A stretch of 64,000 bases of DNA from Flavobacteria bacterium BBFL7 (GTDB lineage Bacteria > Bacteroidota > Bacteroidia > Flavobacteriales > Flavobacteriaceae), in assembly GCA_000153385.1 (NCBI GenBank), contig CH672375.1:354352-418351 (forward strand). The letters are read 5' to 3'. Made by a program: the position numbers and the translations under genes. Positions 1-7,845 of this stretch are shown here, piece by piece. The notes beneath the pieces are model-generated. The model was given only the letters and a program-made list of their open reading frames with translations. It ran no database searches and was not told where the DNA came from. Positions within the stretch are counted from its first letter, which is position 1. Each line of letters begins with the position of its first letter.

Positions 1-5
1 ACATA

Positions 6-1478
6 TTATAAATTTTCAGGCATAACTGCGAGACTCTTGAACAAGTTAGCTTTAGAAATAAAAAGCTTTTTATAGGTATTGATTTCTTTGAGCTTTGAAT
101 CAATGAGTTTAATTTCTCGACTATTAATTAGAAATAGAGAGCTGTCTCCTAATTCAAATTTGCGTTCTTCACCTGTCAACATGATTTGTGAAGATGCTAC
201 TATATCAGTAATCATATTAACCTGTACATTATAAGAATCTAATTCATTAAAAATGCTAGTTACTTTATTTTTAATTTCTAGCTGTGTAGATGCTAGATCA
301 TACTGTGCATCGGCTATTTTAATTTGAGAAAGCTTTAAATCTCCACGCTCTTTTCTTAAAAACAATGGCATCGAAAAAGTAATACCTCCTTTATAATTTG
401 AAGTTTCAAAACTATTGAACTCATTCCATTCTGGTGATAAAAAGTTATAATCCAGTGTTAACTTAGGTAATAATTTATTTGCTTTTAACTTTCTATCTAT
501 ATCTAGTTGATCTATTTTAAAGTTTATGGATCGCAATTTTGGATGATTTTCTATAGTAAATTCATCTAAAGCAAATCCATAAATCTCAAGAGTTGTATCA
601 ATCTCAGTATTTAAATCTGATTGAGGAACAATATTAGATTGTAATTCTACAGGTACTTCATTAAGCCATAAAAAATTAGAAAGTTCAAGGCGCTGTTTAA
701 CTAATTGAATTCGAGCTTGCTCTCTATTTAGCGCTCTATTTTGAGCTGCAATACTTGCTTCTACTGTATCAATTGCTGCCTTATCACCTGCCTGAAAACT
801 ACTTTTAACTGCTTGAAATCTTATCTGTGCATTAACATAAAATTGATCATACACCTTATATTCTTCATGAATTTGCCACCATTTGAAATATGCAAGTGCC
901 GCTTCATATAAAACAGCATTTACTAATAAATCACGATCTACTAAACTTTGCTCATTGTAGATTTTTGCTTTGCGTAAAGTAGCCATACGGTCATTAATTA
1001 AAAAACCTTTACCTAGATTTACACTAACGCCTGCATTATATAATCCGTTTTCTGGAACTGTATTTGACGGATCTAGAAAAGTTCCCTCGTTGCGCTCTAC
1101 GCCAGCTTTAAATTCTATTCCATACCATGTTGGAATCTTAAACATTGCATTAAGTTGATCATAATACTCTGTACCTTTAAATTCTTTACGATCATAATCT
1201 ACCTCAATTTTGGGGTCAAATCCACCGCGAGAACGAAGCAAATTAGCCTGTCCACCATCGATGAGTAACTGCGCTTGCCTGGCGATAGGATGATGTGCTT
1301 TTACAAAACCCATATATTCTCTAAAACTCATCTCAGTTGAGTCTAGCGCAGTGGTTAATTGAAGTGTGGTTTGTGTCATACGCTTTCGCGAAAGCGGACT
1401 AGCCAACACCATAGAATGAATGAACAAACTTACTAGCAGTGTAAGTACGAACAGGAGATTACTTCTTCTTATCGGCAT
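6..1478 (-). CDS. TolC-family outer membrane efflux protein
   Basis: Outer-membrane channel subunit of a three-part exporter. The N-terminus reads as a Sec signal peptide (MPIRRSNLLFVLTLLVSLFI, then ...LASP), followed by about 460 residues of long alternating alpha-helical and beta segments typical of the OEP/TolC family, with the expected pseudo-repeat. The start at 1478 is chosen because the upstream in-frame ATG at 1520 lies deep in the preceding HlyD gene and gives no signal peptide; the chosen start still overlaps that gene by 20 bases, which suggests translational coupling. It is the last gene of the tetR-ABC-HlyD-TolC operon. A copy of the GCTTTCGCGAAAGC palindrome sits at the predicted signal cleavage region and encodes LSRKR. 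Family assignment is solid; the exported substrate is unknown. Confidence 0.88.
   Translation of the reverse strand: MPIRRSNLLFVLTLLVSLFIHSMVLASPLSRKRMTQTTLQLTTALDSTEMSFREYMGFVKAHHPIARQAQLLIDGGQANLLRSRGGFDPKIEVDYDRKEFKGTEYYDQLNAMFKIPTWYGIEFKAGVERNEGTFLDPSNTVPENGLYNAGVSVNLGKGFLINDRMATLRKAKIYNEQSLVDRDLLVNAVLYEAALAYFKWWQIHEEYKVYDQFYVNAQIRFQAVKSSFQAGDKAAIDTVEASIAAQNRALNREQARIQLVKQRLELSNFLWLNEVPVELQSNIVPQSDLNTEIDTTLEIYGFALDEFTIENHPKLRSINFKIDQLDIDRKLKANKLLPKLTLDYNFLSPEWNEFNSFETSNYKGGITFSMPLFLRKERGDLKLSQIKIADAQYDLASTQLEIKNKVTSIFNELDSYNVQVNMITDIVASSQIMLTGEERKFELGDSSLFLINSREIKLIDSKLKEINTYKKLFISKANLFKSLAVMPENL
1382..1395. repeat. GCTTTCGCGAAAGC palindrome, copy 1
   Basis: Perfect copy inside the TolC-like gene, read in the phase giving LSRK(R), just after the signal peptide. 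Confidence 0.9.
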
Positions 1479-2811
1479 CTTTTGTAGTTTTGGGCTGATA
1501 ATAATTAGGTGGAAAACCATTTAAACGTCGCCATAGCTCATACCAAATAGGTACATCTTCTAACAAAGCGATTGTGTAAGCACCTGAGCCAGCACGTAAT
1601 GCCGTAGGCCACGGATGATCATTCTCATCTGGAGCAAGCAGCACGCGATACTTACCATTATCACTAATAAAAGTTTCGACCGCTACTACTTTTGCGCCAT
1701 AGGTTCCATAGGAAACATTAGGCCAACCAGAAAAAACAATGGATGGCCATCCATCAAATTGCACACGAACTTCTTCTCCCAAATGAATGAGTGGTAAATC
1801 AAGCGGTTCTACATAAGTTTCTACCGCTAGATCATAGTCTGCAGGCATGACATTAACAAGCGGTTCACCTTCTTTAAAAGTTTCTCCTAATCCACCAAAG
1901 ATGGCCTTGTTGATATAACCATTTTGTGGTGCGGTAATAAAATAAAGATCATTACGCATTTGGTAATTTGTACGATCTGATTCTAATTTAGACACCTGAG
2001 CCTCTGCATCAAACTGACTGGACTGTGCGGTAAATTGATCACTTCTAGCTTTAGCAATTTTTTCTGCATACTCTTGTTGTATGCGGTTTAAATCGATTTG
2101 CGCGTTAATAATGTCATTACGACTCGTTAATAATTTATTTTCTTGGGAAATTAACTTTGCCTGAGTTTCCTGAGTTTTCAAACGCTTTTCCTCCACTTCA
2201 GTCATAGGTTTCAACCCTTCATTATTTAAGGTTTGAGCACGTTGTAATTGGGTTTCGGCAATTTTAAGATTGGTTTGGGCTGCTATGTAATCGATACTGT
2301 CTGTAGTCACTTTTAAACGTGATTGCATCAATTTATTACGTCCTTGTTCAAGTTTTAATTGTCTTTCTTGTACTAGTGCTGCAATTTGACTTTCTAATGC
2401 TTTTACTTTCTCACTATAAGAAGAAACACTCATAGTCTTAGCATCGATTTGTTGCCCAGTACGCTTTACTAGATTAGGATCAAAATATTCATTTTTGATC
2501 TCACTAATACGTAGGATCGTATCTCCTTTTGCGACAAAATCGCCTTCTCGCACCAACCATTGTTCGATTCTACCAGGTATAGGTGATTGAATTGTTTGTG
2601 GTCGTTGATCAGGTGTAAGTGTCGTCACATAACCATTACCGGTAACACTTTGTGTCCATGGTAAGAATAAAATAACGATGGAGGCTATAGCTGCACCTGT
2701 TAAAAACCTATTGAAATATTTATAGTGTCTACGTTCTAGAACACGCTGACCTGACTTATAATTTATAAGATCTAGCCTTTTCACTAATTCTGTTTGAGAA
2801 ATATTAAGCAT
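1459..2811 (-). CDS. HlyD-family periplasmic adaptor (membrane fusion protein)
   Basis: Adaptor that would link the inner-membrane ABC protein to the TolC-like channel. It has a cytoplasmic N-terminus of about 35 residues, one membrane segment at about 36-55 (GAAIASIVILFLPW), a biotinyl-lipoyl-like half motif (IPGRIEQWLVREGDFVAKGD) at about 80-100, a long helical coiled-coil hairpin rich in Gln, Glu and Lys at about 120-290, the second lipoyl half (ITAPQNGYINK) and a beta-barrel domain. The C-terminus ends in a lysine-rich tail. It starts 7 bases after the ABC gene stop. This is the architecture of HlyD/EmrA-type adaptors; 450 residues is normal for type I secretion or bacteriocin exporters. 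Confidence 0.9.
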   Translation of the reverse strand: MLNISQTELVKRLDLINYKSGQRVLERRHYKYFNRFLTGAAIASIVILFLPWTQSVTGNGYVTTLTPDQRPQTIQSPIPGRIEQWLVREGDFVAKGDTILRISEIKNEYFDPNLVKRTGQQIDAKTMSVSSYSEKVKALESQIAALVQERQLKLEQGRNKLMQSRLKVTTDSIDYIAAQTNLKIAETQLQRAQTLNNEGLKPMTEVEEKRLKTQETQAKLISQENKLLTSRNDIINAQIDLNRIQQEYAEKIAKARSDQFTAQSSQFDAEAQVSKLESDRTNYQMRNDLYFITAPQNGYINKAIFGGLGETFKEGEPLVNVMPADYDLAVETYVEPLDLPLIHLGEEVRVQFDGWPSIVFSGWPNVSYGTYGAKVVAVETFISDNGKYRVLLAPDENDHPWPTALRAGSGAYTIALLEDVPIWYELWRRLNGFPPNYYQPKTTKDADKKK

Positions 2812-2818
2812 AGTTCTA

Positions 2819-4492
2819 TTATTTATCTTCTATTATTTTCCCTTGATCTAATGTGACAACACGGCTACATTTAGTCACCCATGCTGGATTCTGACTCACC
2901 ACAATAAGAGACCACCCGTTAGTTTTATCTGTTAAAAACGCCATGATTCTTTCTGCTTCAGAATCATCAAATTGATCTAATGGATCTTTAAGTATGAGTA
3001 ACTTAGGCTTACGTACAATACTACGTGCTAGTACAATTTTCTTAGATACTGTATAGGATAGTTGTTTACCTTCTGGAAACAAAATTGTTTTTAACCCTAG
3101 TGGTAGTTTCTTCAAGAAACTATTAAGCCCTACTTTACTAAGAGCCCAATACACCTCATCATCAGTAATTTCAGGATCACCGAAGGTTATATTTTCTCTC
3201 AAGGTACCTTCAAATGGAGATTCTTCAGTTAACGATTGACCTATATGTGATCTATAGTAATTAAGGTTCACACCTCTTAAGTCTGTATTATTAACATAAA
3301 TATTACCGTGTGTAGGCTCAATAATACCTGTGATAAGTCTTAATAAAGTTGCTTTACCACTTCCATTCCTACCTCTTAAAGCAATATTACATGATTGCGT
3401 TATTTTAAGTGATACATCTTTTATAATAGGTAGACTTCTATCCTCTACCTCATAAGTAACATGTTCTAAATCTACTGTAAAATTATCATCATCTTTAAAA
3501 GGTTTTTCACCATCCATAGGCTCTAATTCCTTGTCTACTACATTACCAAGTTTCTCTAGAGATGTCAATACATCATATACCGATTCTAGACCAGTAATCA
3601 ATTTTTCTACAGCACCTATTATGATTAGGATAATAAGTTCTGCAGCTACGAACTGACCTATATTCATCTCCTGACTCAAAACTAGAATTCCACCTATAAG
3701 CAATAGTCCAGCAGTTACTAATACTTTAAAACCTATCATTTGAGTAAACTGACTGATCAACACATTGAAATGCTTTTCCCGATGTTTTAGATATTGAGCA
3801 GTAAGATCATCGTTTTTATCTACCGCAAGTGTGGTTTTACCAGAAAGCTTAAAACTAACAATTGATCGCGCTACTTCCTGTAGCCAGTGAGCCACTTTAT
3901 ATTTGCTTTGAGACTCTAATAAGCTACTATCCAAACCTTTTTGTGCTGTAAATTTAAAAAGTATATACACCAGTAAAACAAGTAAAAAACCATAAATGAT
4001 AAAGAATGGATGATAAAATGATAATAGGATAAGTCCAAATATAATTTGCAATAAAGCAGTTGGATAATCAACTAATATTTTTGATAAGCTTTTTTGAATT
4101 GTCAGTGTATCAAAGAAGCGATTGGCTAATTCTGGTGGATAGATACCATGCAATTCACTCATTTTTATCTTTGGAAATCGATAAGCAAATTCAAATGAGG
4201 AACGTGTGAATATCTTTTGTTGAATATTTTCAGTAATTCTAATTTGCATTAGTTGTAATACACCACCAAAAGCAACACCTAGCGTTACTAAAATAACAAG
4301 GATGATCCATGAGGTGCTAATCTGTGCTCCTTGAATCAAATTTATTATCGCTTGGATTCCTAATGGTAATGATAAACCTACTAACCCAGCAAATATGGCA
4401 TAGTAGAAAATCTGTCGTACATCTTTCTTGTCCAGCTTAAGCATTCTCACTAAACGCTGCCATGCAGTTAAAATATTTTTACGCTTTGCCAT
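2819..4492 (-). CDS. ABC exporter (TMD-NBD fusion) with a degenerate ATPase domain
   Basis: Half-size ABC exporter: six predicted membrane helices over residues about 20-310, then a nucleotide-binding domain from about 335. The fold is clearly ABC, but the catalytic motifs are eroded. The Walker A reads GRNGSGK380-A381, with Ala where Ser/Thr is needed. The signature LSGGQ is LSYTV at 478-482. The Walker B end reads LILK502-D503-P, so the Asp is Lys and the catalytic Glu is Asp. The switch His is Gln534. The Q-loop Gln is kept (IGQSLTEE). Such a domain should bind or hydrolyse ATP poorly, if at all. Flanked by HlyD and TolC partners and by its TetR regulator, with no processing-peptidase domain. 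Whether it works with another ATPase or as a non-hydrolysing scaffold is inference. Confidence 0.85.
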   Translation of the reverse strand: MAKRKNILTAWQRLVRMLKLDKKDVRQIFYYAIFAGLVGLSLPLGIQAIINLIQGAQISTSWIILVILVTLGVAFGGVLQLMQIRITENIQQKIFTRSSFEFAYRFPKIKMSELHGIYPPELANRFFDTLTIQKSLSKILVDYPTALLQIIFGLILLSFYHPFFIIYGFLLVLLVYILFKFTAQKGLDSSLLESQSKYKVAHWLQEVARSIVSFKLSGKTTLAVDKNDDLTAQYLKHREKHFNVLISQFTQMIGFKVLVTAGLLLIGGILVLSQEMNIGQFVAAELIILIIIGAVEKLITGLESVYDVLTSLEKLGNVVDKELEPMDGEKPFKDDDNFTVDLEHVTYEVEDRSLPIIKDVSLKITQSCNIALRGRNGSGKATLLRLITGIIEPTHGNIYVNNTDLRGVNLNYYRSHIGQSLTEESPFEGTLRENITFGDPEITDDEVYWALSKVGLNSFLKKLPLGLKTILFPEGKQLSYTVSKKIVLARSIVRKPKLLILKDPLDQFDDSEAERIMAFLTDKTNGWSLIVVSQNPAWVTKCSRVVTLDQGKIIEDK

Positions 4493-4495
4493 GAT

Positions 4496-5167
4496 TTATT
4501 TTAGAGTTTGAAAAACTAAATGCTTAAAGTAGTCGGTAGGAGAAACGCGATCATTACAATCTGTTAAATTTTTAAAATGATCTTTTAAAAAATGCTGATG
4601 TAATGCTCCTTCTAATATCGTACTGCTTAATGAAGATGGATAAGGATAGTCAGGATTTACCATTAAAATCATGTCCTTAACTCTTTCTACTAATCTTTTA
4701 TAAATGGTAAAATAACCACTCTTATTTTCTTCGTCGACTTCTTTAGTAAGGTATGATTTAGAATACTCGGCAATGACAATTTTATTTAAAACGACTTCAT
4801 CAATATGTTCAAACTTTGAATCTTGCTCAATAGGTTGTGTAATAATTTCTACAGCTCTACTCAATCGATCAGTTTGATTTGCTATTTTAAGGGTATCGAT
4901 TACTAATTGATATTCTAACCAACCCCAATACCAAGATGTAAGATATAACAGAAGCTTATGCTTGTTCTCAAAATATCTGTAAATAGAACTTTCATTAGAA
5001 CCTATTAGTTTACCTAACTTTTTAAACGTAAATTGTTCAAAGCCCATCTCGTGTATCATAGTAATACTATTACTTATGATACGTTGCCCTAGTTCTGAAG
5101 ACTCAGGATCTTTTATAAAGATCTTGTCGTTAATCTGTACCTTTAAATTTTGTAGTAAACGATCCAT
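4496..5167 (-). CDS. TetR/AcrR-family transcriptional regulator
   Basis: One-component repressor. The N-terminal helix-turn-helix domain is visible at about 20-70 of the protein (TMIHEMGFEQFTFKKLGKLI, then GSNESSIYRYFENKHKLLLY), followed by an all-helical ligand domain of about 150 residues. The ATG at 5167 is preferred over an upstream in-frame TTG at 5188, because that TTG falls within a TAAATTTG -7 box and so would not be transcribed. The next gene, the ABC exporter, begins 3 bases after the stop, so regulator and pump form one operon. A perfect 9-1-9 inverted repeat directly upstream is the probable operator, implying autoregulation of the whole operon. Confidence 0.88.
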   Translation of the reverse strand: MDRLLQNLKVQINDKIFIKDPESSELGQRIISNSITMIHEMGFEQFTFKKLGKLIGSNESSIYRYFENKHKLLLYLTSWYWGWLEYQLVIDTLKIANQTDRLSRAVEIITQPIEQDSKFEHIDEVVLNKIVIAEYSKSYLTKEVDEENKSGYFTIYKRLVERVKDMILMVNPDYPYPSSLSSTILEGALHQHFLKDHFKNLTDCNDRVSPTDYFKHLVFQTLK

Positions 5168-5185
5168 TATTATAAGATTATCAAA

Positions 5186-5193
5186 CAAATTTA
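5186..5193 (-). promoter_or_regulatory. -7 promoter box TAAATTTG of the tetR-exporter operon
   Basis: Read on the minus strand this is a perfect TAnnTTTG, the Bacteroidota sigma-factor -7 box. It lies 18 bases upstream of the ATG at 5167. No good -33 element was seen. Confidence 0.6.
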
Positions 5194-5209
5194 ATAGTAA
5201 TACTATTAA
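5191..5209. promoter_or_regulatory. Probable TetR operator, perfect inverted repeat
   Basis: TTAATAGTA-A-TACTATTAA: nine-base arms around one central base. It overlaps the -7 box by three bases, the typical position for steric repression by the adjacent TetR-family protein. Its symmetry is seen directly; the assignment to this regulator is inferred from position. Confidence 0.65.
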
Positions 5210-5273
5210 CTATAGATAGTTTTAGTATTATTTAACAATCTCAGAATTTGCGATTTAAAAAAAGGTCATAAAA

Positions 5274-5296
5274 AAACCTGTGAGTATCACAGGTTT
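5274..5296 (-). terminator. Rho-independent terminator of clpS
   Basis: Stem AAACCTGTGA / TCACAGGTTT around a GTA loop, followed on the minus strand by a T-rich stretch. It ends the clpS transcript 22 bases past the stop and separates it from the tetR operon. Confidence 0.8.
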
Positions 5297-5318
5297 ATAA
5301 AATTTGAAAGTGTTATTT

Positions 5319-5594
5319 CTATTGAATTTCTGCCGTTAATCCTGCATCTAACAGCTTTGAGCAACGAGGTTCTAAATCCTTATAAGCTCCTGTCTTAACG
5401 CTACATTTCCCCTTATAATGTACAATCATTGAACATTGTTCTGCTTGCAGTGGTGTGTGGTCACAGGCTGCAACAAGCATGTCAATTACATGATCAAAGG
5501 TGTTAACCTCATCATTATAAAGAACAATTTTATTCTCCTCTTGCTCAAGCACCTCTAAGTCTAACTCTGGAGATACTTTTTCTTTAGTACTCAT
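5319..5594 (-). CDS. clpS: ATP-dependent Clp protease adaptor ClpS
   Basis: N-degron adaptor that delivers proteins with bulky hydrophobic N-termini to ClpAP-type proteases. The ClpS core is present: LYNDEVNTFDHVIDMLVAAC (the usual NDD.TTMEFVV region), then the His/Gly-Lys-Gly segment (HYKGKCSVKTG) and a final beta strand (LLDAGLTAEIQ). At about 91 residues it has the usual length. The ATG at 5594 is chosen over one nine bases upstream, because a -7 box ends at 5608 and places transcription start close to 5602. Downstream of prmA on the same strand but with its own promoter. Confidence 0.93.
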   Translation of the reverse strand: MSTKEKVSPELDLEVLEQEENKIVLYNDEVNTFDHVIDMLVAACDHTPLQAEQCSMIVHYKGKCSVKTGAYKDLEPRCSKLLDAGLTAEIQ

Positions 5595-5607
5595 AATCAT
5601 CATATTA

Positions 5608-5615
5608 CAAAGGTA
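5608..5615 (-). promoter_or_regulatory. -7 promoter box TACCTTTG of clpS
   Basis: Perfect TAnnTTTG on the minus strand, 14 bases upstream of the chosen clpS ATG, implying a very short leader. Confidence 0.6.
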
Positions 5616-5654
5616 AAAAAGATATTACTCTAAATTTTAAAAGCGTCTTAAATT

Positions 5655-6506
5655 TTAATTCTTTATCATTTTTAACCCTACCCAATTATCTTTTACCTTA
5701 TGTGAGTCGTATTGAATACCTACTTTATTACACGCTTTTTTAATTAATTCTAGGTCATCTGTATAAAAACCAGAAAAAAGAATCGTACCACCTGATTTTA
5801 AGCATTTCCCATACACCGGAATATCTTGAAGTAATATATTTCTATTAATATTTGCGATAATAAAATCATACATTTTACCTTCTAGCTGCTCTGAGCCACC
5901 TAGTATCACATTCACCTTGTCAGCTTTATTACGCTCAACATTCTCGATAGCATTCTCATAACACCACGTATCGATATCAATAGCATCAACATCTAACGCA
6001 CCACGCATTTGAGCTAGTATACCTAACACACCAGTTCCACTTCCCATATCTAACACTTTTAAACCAGTTAGATCTTCGTTTAATAAGTGCTGGATCATCA
6101 TGTGAGTGGTCTGGTGATGACCTGTACCAAAACTCATTTTGGGCTCAATAACAATGTCAAATTCTACACCTGTAGCCTTATGAAAAGGTGCTCTGACCTC
6201 ACAACGATTATCAACAGTGATTGGACTAAAGTTTCGCTCCCATTCTGCGTTCCAGTTTGTAGGTTCTATTTCTGCTTTCGCGAAAGCGATATCAACTAAT
6301 TCACTGCTCATAAGGTCCACATCTTCTAGAATTGAATCATGATCTAGCGATTTTAAAACATAGCCTGTGACACCGGACTCGGTCTCAACAAAACTTTCAA
6401 ACCCTACCTCGCCTAGTTGAGCGATTAAAACATCATTCCATGGTTGCAATGGTGTTATTGTAAATTGATATTCGATGTAAATTTGATCTGTAACGCTATG
6501 GCTCAT
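5655..6506 (-). CDS. prmA: Ribosomal protein L11 methyltransferase
   Basis: SAM-dependent methyltransferase that trimethylates ribosomal protein L11. An N-terminal L11-recognition domain of about 110 residues is followed by the conserved NWNAEWERNFSPI segment, KMSFGTGHH, the SAM motif VLDMGSGTGVLGILA at about 165-180, and the NPP-like catalytic motif in its PrmA form FIIANINRNILL. The C-terminal DNWVGLKMIK is typical. Its start overlaps the end of the DUF1287 gene by 11 bases, so it is the last gene of the five-gene operon. A palindrome copy encodes AFAKA just ahead of the NWNAEWE motif. Confidence 0.95.
   Translation of the reverse strand: MSHSVTDQIYIEYQFTITPLQPWNDVLIAQLGEVGFESFVETESGVTGYVLKSLDHDSILEDVDLMSSELVDIAFAKAEIEPTNWNAEWERNFSPITVDNRCEVRAPFHKATGVEFDIVIEPKMSFGTGHHQTTHMMIQHLLNEDLTGLKVLDMGSGTGVLGILAQMRGALDVDAIDIDTWCYENAIENVERNKADKVNVILGGSEQLEGKMYDFIIANINRNILLQDIPVYGKCLKSGGTILFSGFYTDDLELIKKACNKVGIQYDSHKVKDNWVGLKMIKN
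6274..6287. repeat. GCTTTCGCGAAAGC palindrome, copy 2
   Basis: Perfect copy inside prmA, read as AFAKA in the variable segment before the conserved NWNAEWE motif. Confidence 0.9.
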
Positions 6507-7080
6507 ACCTGTAATGTCCTGTTATTTTAAATTGAAACAGACAGTCTTCATATACCTGTCCTGCTCCTATATTGTGAATTATATAATATCTATTAGTTCC
6601 TTTTATTTTATTGCTACTCACGATGCCTATATGAGTTAAACCATTAGATAGTACCCAACTTACTATATCTCCTGGTAAATAATCTGACTCTTCTAAAGTA
6701 ATGTCTAACGAACTATCATGTCGTTCAAAAAAGCGTCTCAAATTAGGCACGCGCCTGTGGTCTATATTACTATCTGTATGAGTTAAACCCCAGTTTTGTG
6801 GATAAGCACTGAAGTGTTTCTTCATGTCCTCATGTACTTCTTTTTGAAGATCAATGTCTACTGCTCTATATGCTCTTATGATAACATCTGTACAAACTCC
6901 ATAACCAGATGGCACATCGCCGCCAGGATAATCTATTGAGAAATATGCGCCATTATACACCACATCATCTTTAGTAAGTTCATCTGCAGCATGGGCAAGT
7001 TGCCACCCAAAAGTAGTTTGACAAATTCCGGCAAATGGAATTAAAAGAAACGCGGTTAACAGTAATGTTTTAAAACGCAT
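6496..7080 (-). CDS. Secreted DUF1287 protein (NlpC/P60-like fold)
   Basis: The start at 7080 gives a clear signal peptide (MRFKTLLLTAFLLIPFAGIC) and overlaps the tpiA stop by 11 bases. The mature part carries the DUF1287 landmarks: YFSIDYPGGDVPSGYGVCTD with an invariant Cys, IIRAYRA, the DxxxDHRRVPNL segment and LPGDIVSWVL, then LTHIGIVSS with a likely catalytic His. DUF1287 belongs to the cysteine-peptidase/amidase-like superfamily, so a periplasmic amidase or peptidoglycan role is plausible but unproven. Fourth gene of the operon. Confidence 0.85.
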   Translation of the reverse strand: MRFKTLLLTAFLLIPFAGICQTTFGWQLAHAADELTKDDVVYNGAYFSIDYPGGDVPSGYGVCTDVIIRAYRAVDIDLQKEVHEDMKKHFSAYPQNWGLTHTDSNIDHRRVPNLRRFFERHDSSLDITLEESDYLPGDIVSWVLSNGLTHIGIVSSNKIKGTNRYYIIHNIGAGQVYEDCLFQFKITGHYRYEP

Positions 7081-7822
7081 CTGCAATAGCAAGGAAGGAT
7101 TTTGCGTCTAGTGATGCTCCACCTACTAATCCGCCATCAACATCTGGCTTTGCAAAAATCTCTGCAGCGTTGCTAGGTTTCACACTACCACCATAAAGTA
7201 TGCTTGTATGTCTAGCCGTCATGTCCCCATATTTTGCCTGAATAAACGATCTAATATCTGCATGCATATCTTGCGCCTGTTCTGGACTAGCTGTTTCTCC
7301 AGTACCTATTGCCCATACTGGCTCATATGCTATTACAATTTGTTCCATTTGAGAAGCATTTAATTGAAAAAGACCTTTTTCAATTTGTGCCGTTACTGTG
7401 CTTACATGATTACCAGCTTTGCGTTGTTCTAGGTGCTCTCCACAACAAAATATGACACGCATACCATTTTCTACAGCCGCAATGGTTTTGGCAGCTAGTA
7501 GCTCATCGGTCTCAGAATAAATGTCACGCCTTTCTGAATGGCCTATAATCACAGTTTTAACGCCTACACTTTGTAACATATCTATAGACACTTCTCCAGT
7601 ATAAGCTCCTTTATCTTGTTCACACACATTTTGAGCGACTACTTCTATAGGCGTATCTAATGTACTATTGAAAGCTGGATATAAACATGGAAATGAAGGC
7701 GCAATCATTAACTCACAATTATAGTCTGCTTTAAGACCCTTTTTTAAATCGCCTATTAAATTTTGTGTTAAGGATAAATCACAATTCATTTTCCAATTAC
7801 CTGCAACTATATTTTTTCTCAT
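7070..7822 (-). CDS. tpiA: Triosephosphate isomerase
   Basis: Interconverts dihydroxyacetone phosphate and glyceraldehyde 3-phosphate in glycolysis and gluconeogenesis. All catalytic landmarks are visible: NWKMN near residue 10 (Lys), IIGHSERR near 95 (His), AYEPVWAIGTG (catalytic Glu and start of loop 6) and ILYGGSVKPSNA with DGGLVGGASL (phosphate binding). Length of 250 residues is normal. It sits 23 bases after an ABC-type permease gene and overlaps the next gene; central metabolism is thus embedded in a mixed operon. Confidence 0.98.
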   Translation of the reverse strand: MRKNIVAGNWKMNCDLSLTQNLIGDLKKGLKADYNCELMIAPSFPCLYPAFNSTLDTPIEVVAQNVCEQDKGAYTGEVSIDMLQSVGVKTVIIGHSERRDIYSETDELLAAKTIAAVENGMRVIFCCGEHLEQRKAGNHVSTVTAQIEKGLFQLNASQMEQIVIAYEPVWAIGTGETASPEQAQDMHADIRSFIQAKYGDMTARHTSILYGGSVKPSNAAEIFAKPDVDGGLVGGASLDAKSFLAIADAF

Positions 7823-7845
7823 CGTATTGATTTTTTAAAGTAGTA

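Noticed and set aside
6-2811. HlyD-TolC pair as an RTX toxin exporter
   Set aside because: No repeat-toxin gene is nearby and the ABC subunit has lost its ATPase motifs; the substrate is left open.
5168-5188. TTG at 5188 as the tetR start
   Set aside because: It lies within the -7 box and beside the operator, upstream of any transcript start.
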